The position numbers were made by a program, and so were the translations under genes. From Candidatus Omnitrophota bacterium (lineage in GTDB: Bacteria > Omnitrophota > Gorgyraeia > Aquiviventales > Aquiviventaceae): a stretch of DNA of 6,370 bases. Each line of letters begins with the position of its first letter. Positions within the stretch are counted from its first letter, which is position 1. The notes under the pieces are model-generated. The model ran no database searches. It saw nothing but the letters and a program-made list of their open reading frames with translations, and had not been told where the DNA came from. The stretch lies in the NCBI GenBank assembly GCA_016206675.1, contig JACQRD010000031.1, forward strand, positions 1-6,370, in the 5' to 3' direction. Shown here in pieces: positions 5,137-6,370 of this stretch.

Positions 5137-5874
5137 TCATGCCACTGCTTGCCTCATGAGCGTTTTCTCGCGGACAAGCGTCGCAGCGCGGTACAGCGTC
5201 TCCGGCAGCCCGGCATCCGTCCACCAGCCGTCGAGGATGTCATAGCGCATCTGGCCGCGGCGGATGTAGGCGTTGTTGACGTCGGTAATCTCCAGCTCTC
5301 CGCGCCCGGAGGGCTTCAACCCACGCACGATCTCAAAGACCTGCGCGTCGTACAGGTAGATTCCCGTGACGGCATAGCGGGACTTCGGCTGCTTGGGCTT
5401 CTCTTCGATCGAAACGATCCGATCCCCCTGCAGCTCGGCCACCCCGAAGCGCTGGGGGTCGCCGACCTCCTTCAGCAGCACGCTCGCCCCCCGCCCGTTG
5501 GCGGCGTAGCGCTCCACGTGCGGCCTGATCGACCGCTCGAGGATGTTGTCGCCAAGGATGACGACCAGCGGCTGGCCGTCGGCAAAGTTCTCGGCCAGGC
5601 CCAGCGCCTGGGCGATGCCGCCTTCGCCGCGCTGATAGGTGTAATGCAGGTGCTTCAGGCCGAAGGCCTCGCCGTTGCCCAGCAGCCGCAAGAACTCCCC
5701 GGCATGGTTGCCGCCGGTCACCAGGAGAATGTCCTTGATGCCGGCCTCCACCAGCGTCTGCAGCGGGAAATAGATCATCGGCCGGTCGTAGACCGGCAGC
5801 AGGTGCTTGTTGGTGATGTGCGTCAGCGGCCCCAGCCGCGAGCCCAACCCCCCCGCGAGGATGACTCCTTTCAT
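5137..5874 (-). CDS. rmlA: Glucose-1-phosphate thymidylyltransferase, short form
   Basis: This enzyme joins dTTP and glucose-1-phosphate to make dTDP-glucose, the entry step of the rhamnose pathway. The 245-residue protein starts MKGVILAGGLGSRLGPLT with the nucleotide-binding GGxGxRL loop (8-14). It continues with NKHLLPVYDRPMIYFPL (Lys23 in the conserved KxLLPV), LGDNI with metal-ligand Asp109, EEKPKQPKSRYAVTGIYLYD, GRGELEITDVNN and WWTDAGLPETL with the second metal-ligand Asp220. Classical RmlA proteins are about 290 residues; this one stops soon after the second Asp, so the C-terminal helical part that contributes to the allosteric site in the long form seems absent. It starts 6 bp after the cupin stop codon with no clear ribosome-binding site, implying coupling. 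Uridylyl- or other nucleotidyl-transfer specificity cannot be excluded from sequence, but placement with rmlB/rmlD supports dTDP-glucose. Confidence 0.9.
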   Translation of the reverse strand: MKGVILAGGLGSRLGPLTHITNKHLLPVYDRPMIYFPLQTLVEAGIKDILLVTGGNHAGEFLRLLGNGEAFGLKHLHYTYQRGEGGIAQALGLAENFADGQPLVVILGDNILERSIRPHVERYAANGRGASVLLKEVGDPQRFGVAELQGDRIVSIEEKPKQPKSRYAVTGIYLYDAQVFEIVRGLKPSGRGELEITDVNNAYIRRGQMRYDILDGWWTDAGLPETLYRAATLVREKTLMRQAVA

Positions 5875-5880
5875 GGGCGA

Positions 5881-6342
5881 TTAGCCATCGACGCGATGCC
5901 AATCATACGGGATCTCGTTGCTATGCGGATCGACTCGGTACTCATCCGGCTTGCCATGGCGATAGGGATGGTCGGGCACGTTGATGACGACGGCTTCCGG
6001 CTGAGAAATGCCCTTGAAGCCATGGAGCACCTGGGGAGGGATCGTCACCAGCATCGGATGGTGGACGCCGATGAAGAACTCGTTGACCTGCCCGCGGGTG
6101 CGCGATCCCTTCCGGCCATCGTACGCCACCAGCTTGATCATGCCGGAGACGCAGACGAAGTAATCCGTCTGCCGCTTGTGGTAGTGCCAGCCTTTGACCA
6201 CCCCGTAGTGGACCGTCGTGCAGTAGACCTGGCCGAAGCGGCGAAAGAGCGGCTCATCCCGGCGCAGGATCTCAAAGAGCCGCCCGCGTTCGTCGGCTAT
6301 CACGTGCAGCGGCTTGGTGCGGATGCCCTGAATCAGCGCCAT
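5881..6342 (-). CDS. rmlC: RmlC-family cupin, dTDP-4-dehydrorhamnose 3,5-epimerase-like
   Basis: The position directly before rmlA-rmlB-rmlD suggests epimerisation of dTDP-4-keto-6-deoxyglucose at C3 and C5. The 153-residue cupin has DERGRLFEILR (17-27), VKGWHYHKRQTDYFVCVSG (49-67, His53 in the RmlC RGLH position), IPPQVLHGFKGI (101-112), and an RmlC-like end YRVDPHSNEIPYDW in which Asp138 may be the His partner. It is shorter than classical RmlC (about 180 residues). By eye I cannot find the family's active-site lysine after the first histidine or the general-acid tyrosine; hydrophobic residues appear to sit there. The HYHK segment aligns without gaps with the HAHK region of FdtA/QdtA 3,4-ketoisomerases, so that activity is the alternative. 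ATG 6342 is the first in-frame start visible; no stop lies upstream within the window and no ribosome-binding site is clear. Confidence 0.82.
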   Translation of the reverse strand: MALIQGIRTKPLHVIADERGRLFEILRRDEPLFRRFGQVYCTTVHYGVVKGWHYHKRQTDYFVCVSGMIKLVAYDGRKGSRTRGQVNEFFIGVHHPMLVTIPPQVLHGFKGISQPEAVVINVPDHPYRHGKPDEYRVDPHSNEIPYDWHRVDG

Positions 6343-6370
6343 TAGTGGCCCAGTTGAGGCTTGCCCCGCC

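Noticed and set aside
5149..6345. Long + strand open frame (398 codons) antisense to rmlA and the cupin gene
   Set aside because: It spans two real genes that happen to share codon phase across a 6-bp gap; no domain is visible and the codon bias belongs to the minus strand.
6342..6370. End of an upstream gene (…RGKPQLGH then TAA overlapping the cupin ATG as TAATG)
   Set aside because: It is attractive as an operon junction, but all three frames are open over these 29 bases, so nothing distinguishes a real C-terminus.

Overview
The window is a stretch of a bacterial nucleotide-sugar (surface polysaccharide or O-antigen type) gene cluster. It is G+C-rich by eye, with strong third-position G/C. 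All seven genes lie on the minus strand, so transcription runs from high to low coordinates. The tight spacing, two gene overlaps and absence of recognisable promoters or intrinsic terminators suggest one polycistronic unit that starts above base 6370 and continues below base 1. The organism is probably a Gram-negative or uncultivated-lineage bacterium. Nothing here fixes the phylum, and I see no phage, plasmid, insertion-sequence, tRNA, rRNA or CRISPR signal.

In transcription order the genes are: an RmlC-family cupin (6342-5881); a short RmlA-type glucose-1-phosphate thymidylyltransferase (5874-5137); RmlB, dTDP-glucose 4,6-dehydratase (5054-4020); RmlD, dTDP-4-dehydrorhamnose reductase (4093-3155); a WbpA-type UDP-HexNAc 6-dehydrogenase (3197-1809); a WbpP/TviC-type UDP-sugar 4-epimerase of the SDR superfamily (1751-807); and a DegT/DnrJ/EryC1/StrS aminotransferase cut by the window start (716-1). 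The first four make a plausible complete dTDP-L-rhamnose module (glucose-1-phosphate to dTDP-glucose, 4-keto-6-deoxy intermediate, epimerised product, dTDP-rhamnose). The last three suggest a second branch supplying a UDP-HexNAc-uronic acid and an amino sugar. The cupin also carries an HxHK segment resembling FdtA/QdtA ketoisomerases, so a dTDP-amino-sugar route using the DegT enzyme is an alternative reading.

The most unusual content is between the genes. Three of the intercistronic spacers are almost filled by short tandem repeats laid out as inverted arrays. The unit is 10 bp after rmlA (GTTAC x3, then GTAAC x3, symmetric about 5100.5). It is 7 bp after the dehydrogenase gene, forming a perfect 24-bp palindrome. 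It is 8 bp after the epimerase gene. A fourth junction, rmlD/dehydrogenase, carries a perfect 14-bp inverted repeat that contains the rmlD stop codon and a candidate start codon for the next gene. The four sequences are unrelated, but each begins at or within a few bases of the preceding gene's stop codon. None is followed by a T-run, so they do not look like ordinary intrinsic terminators. This shared, stop-proximal hairpin architecture is the best candidate here for something not yet described.
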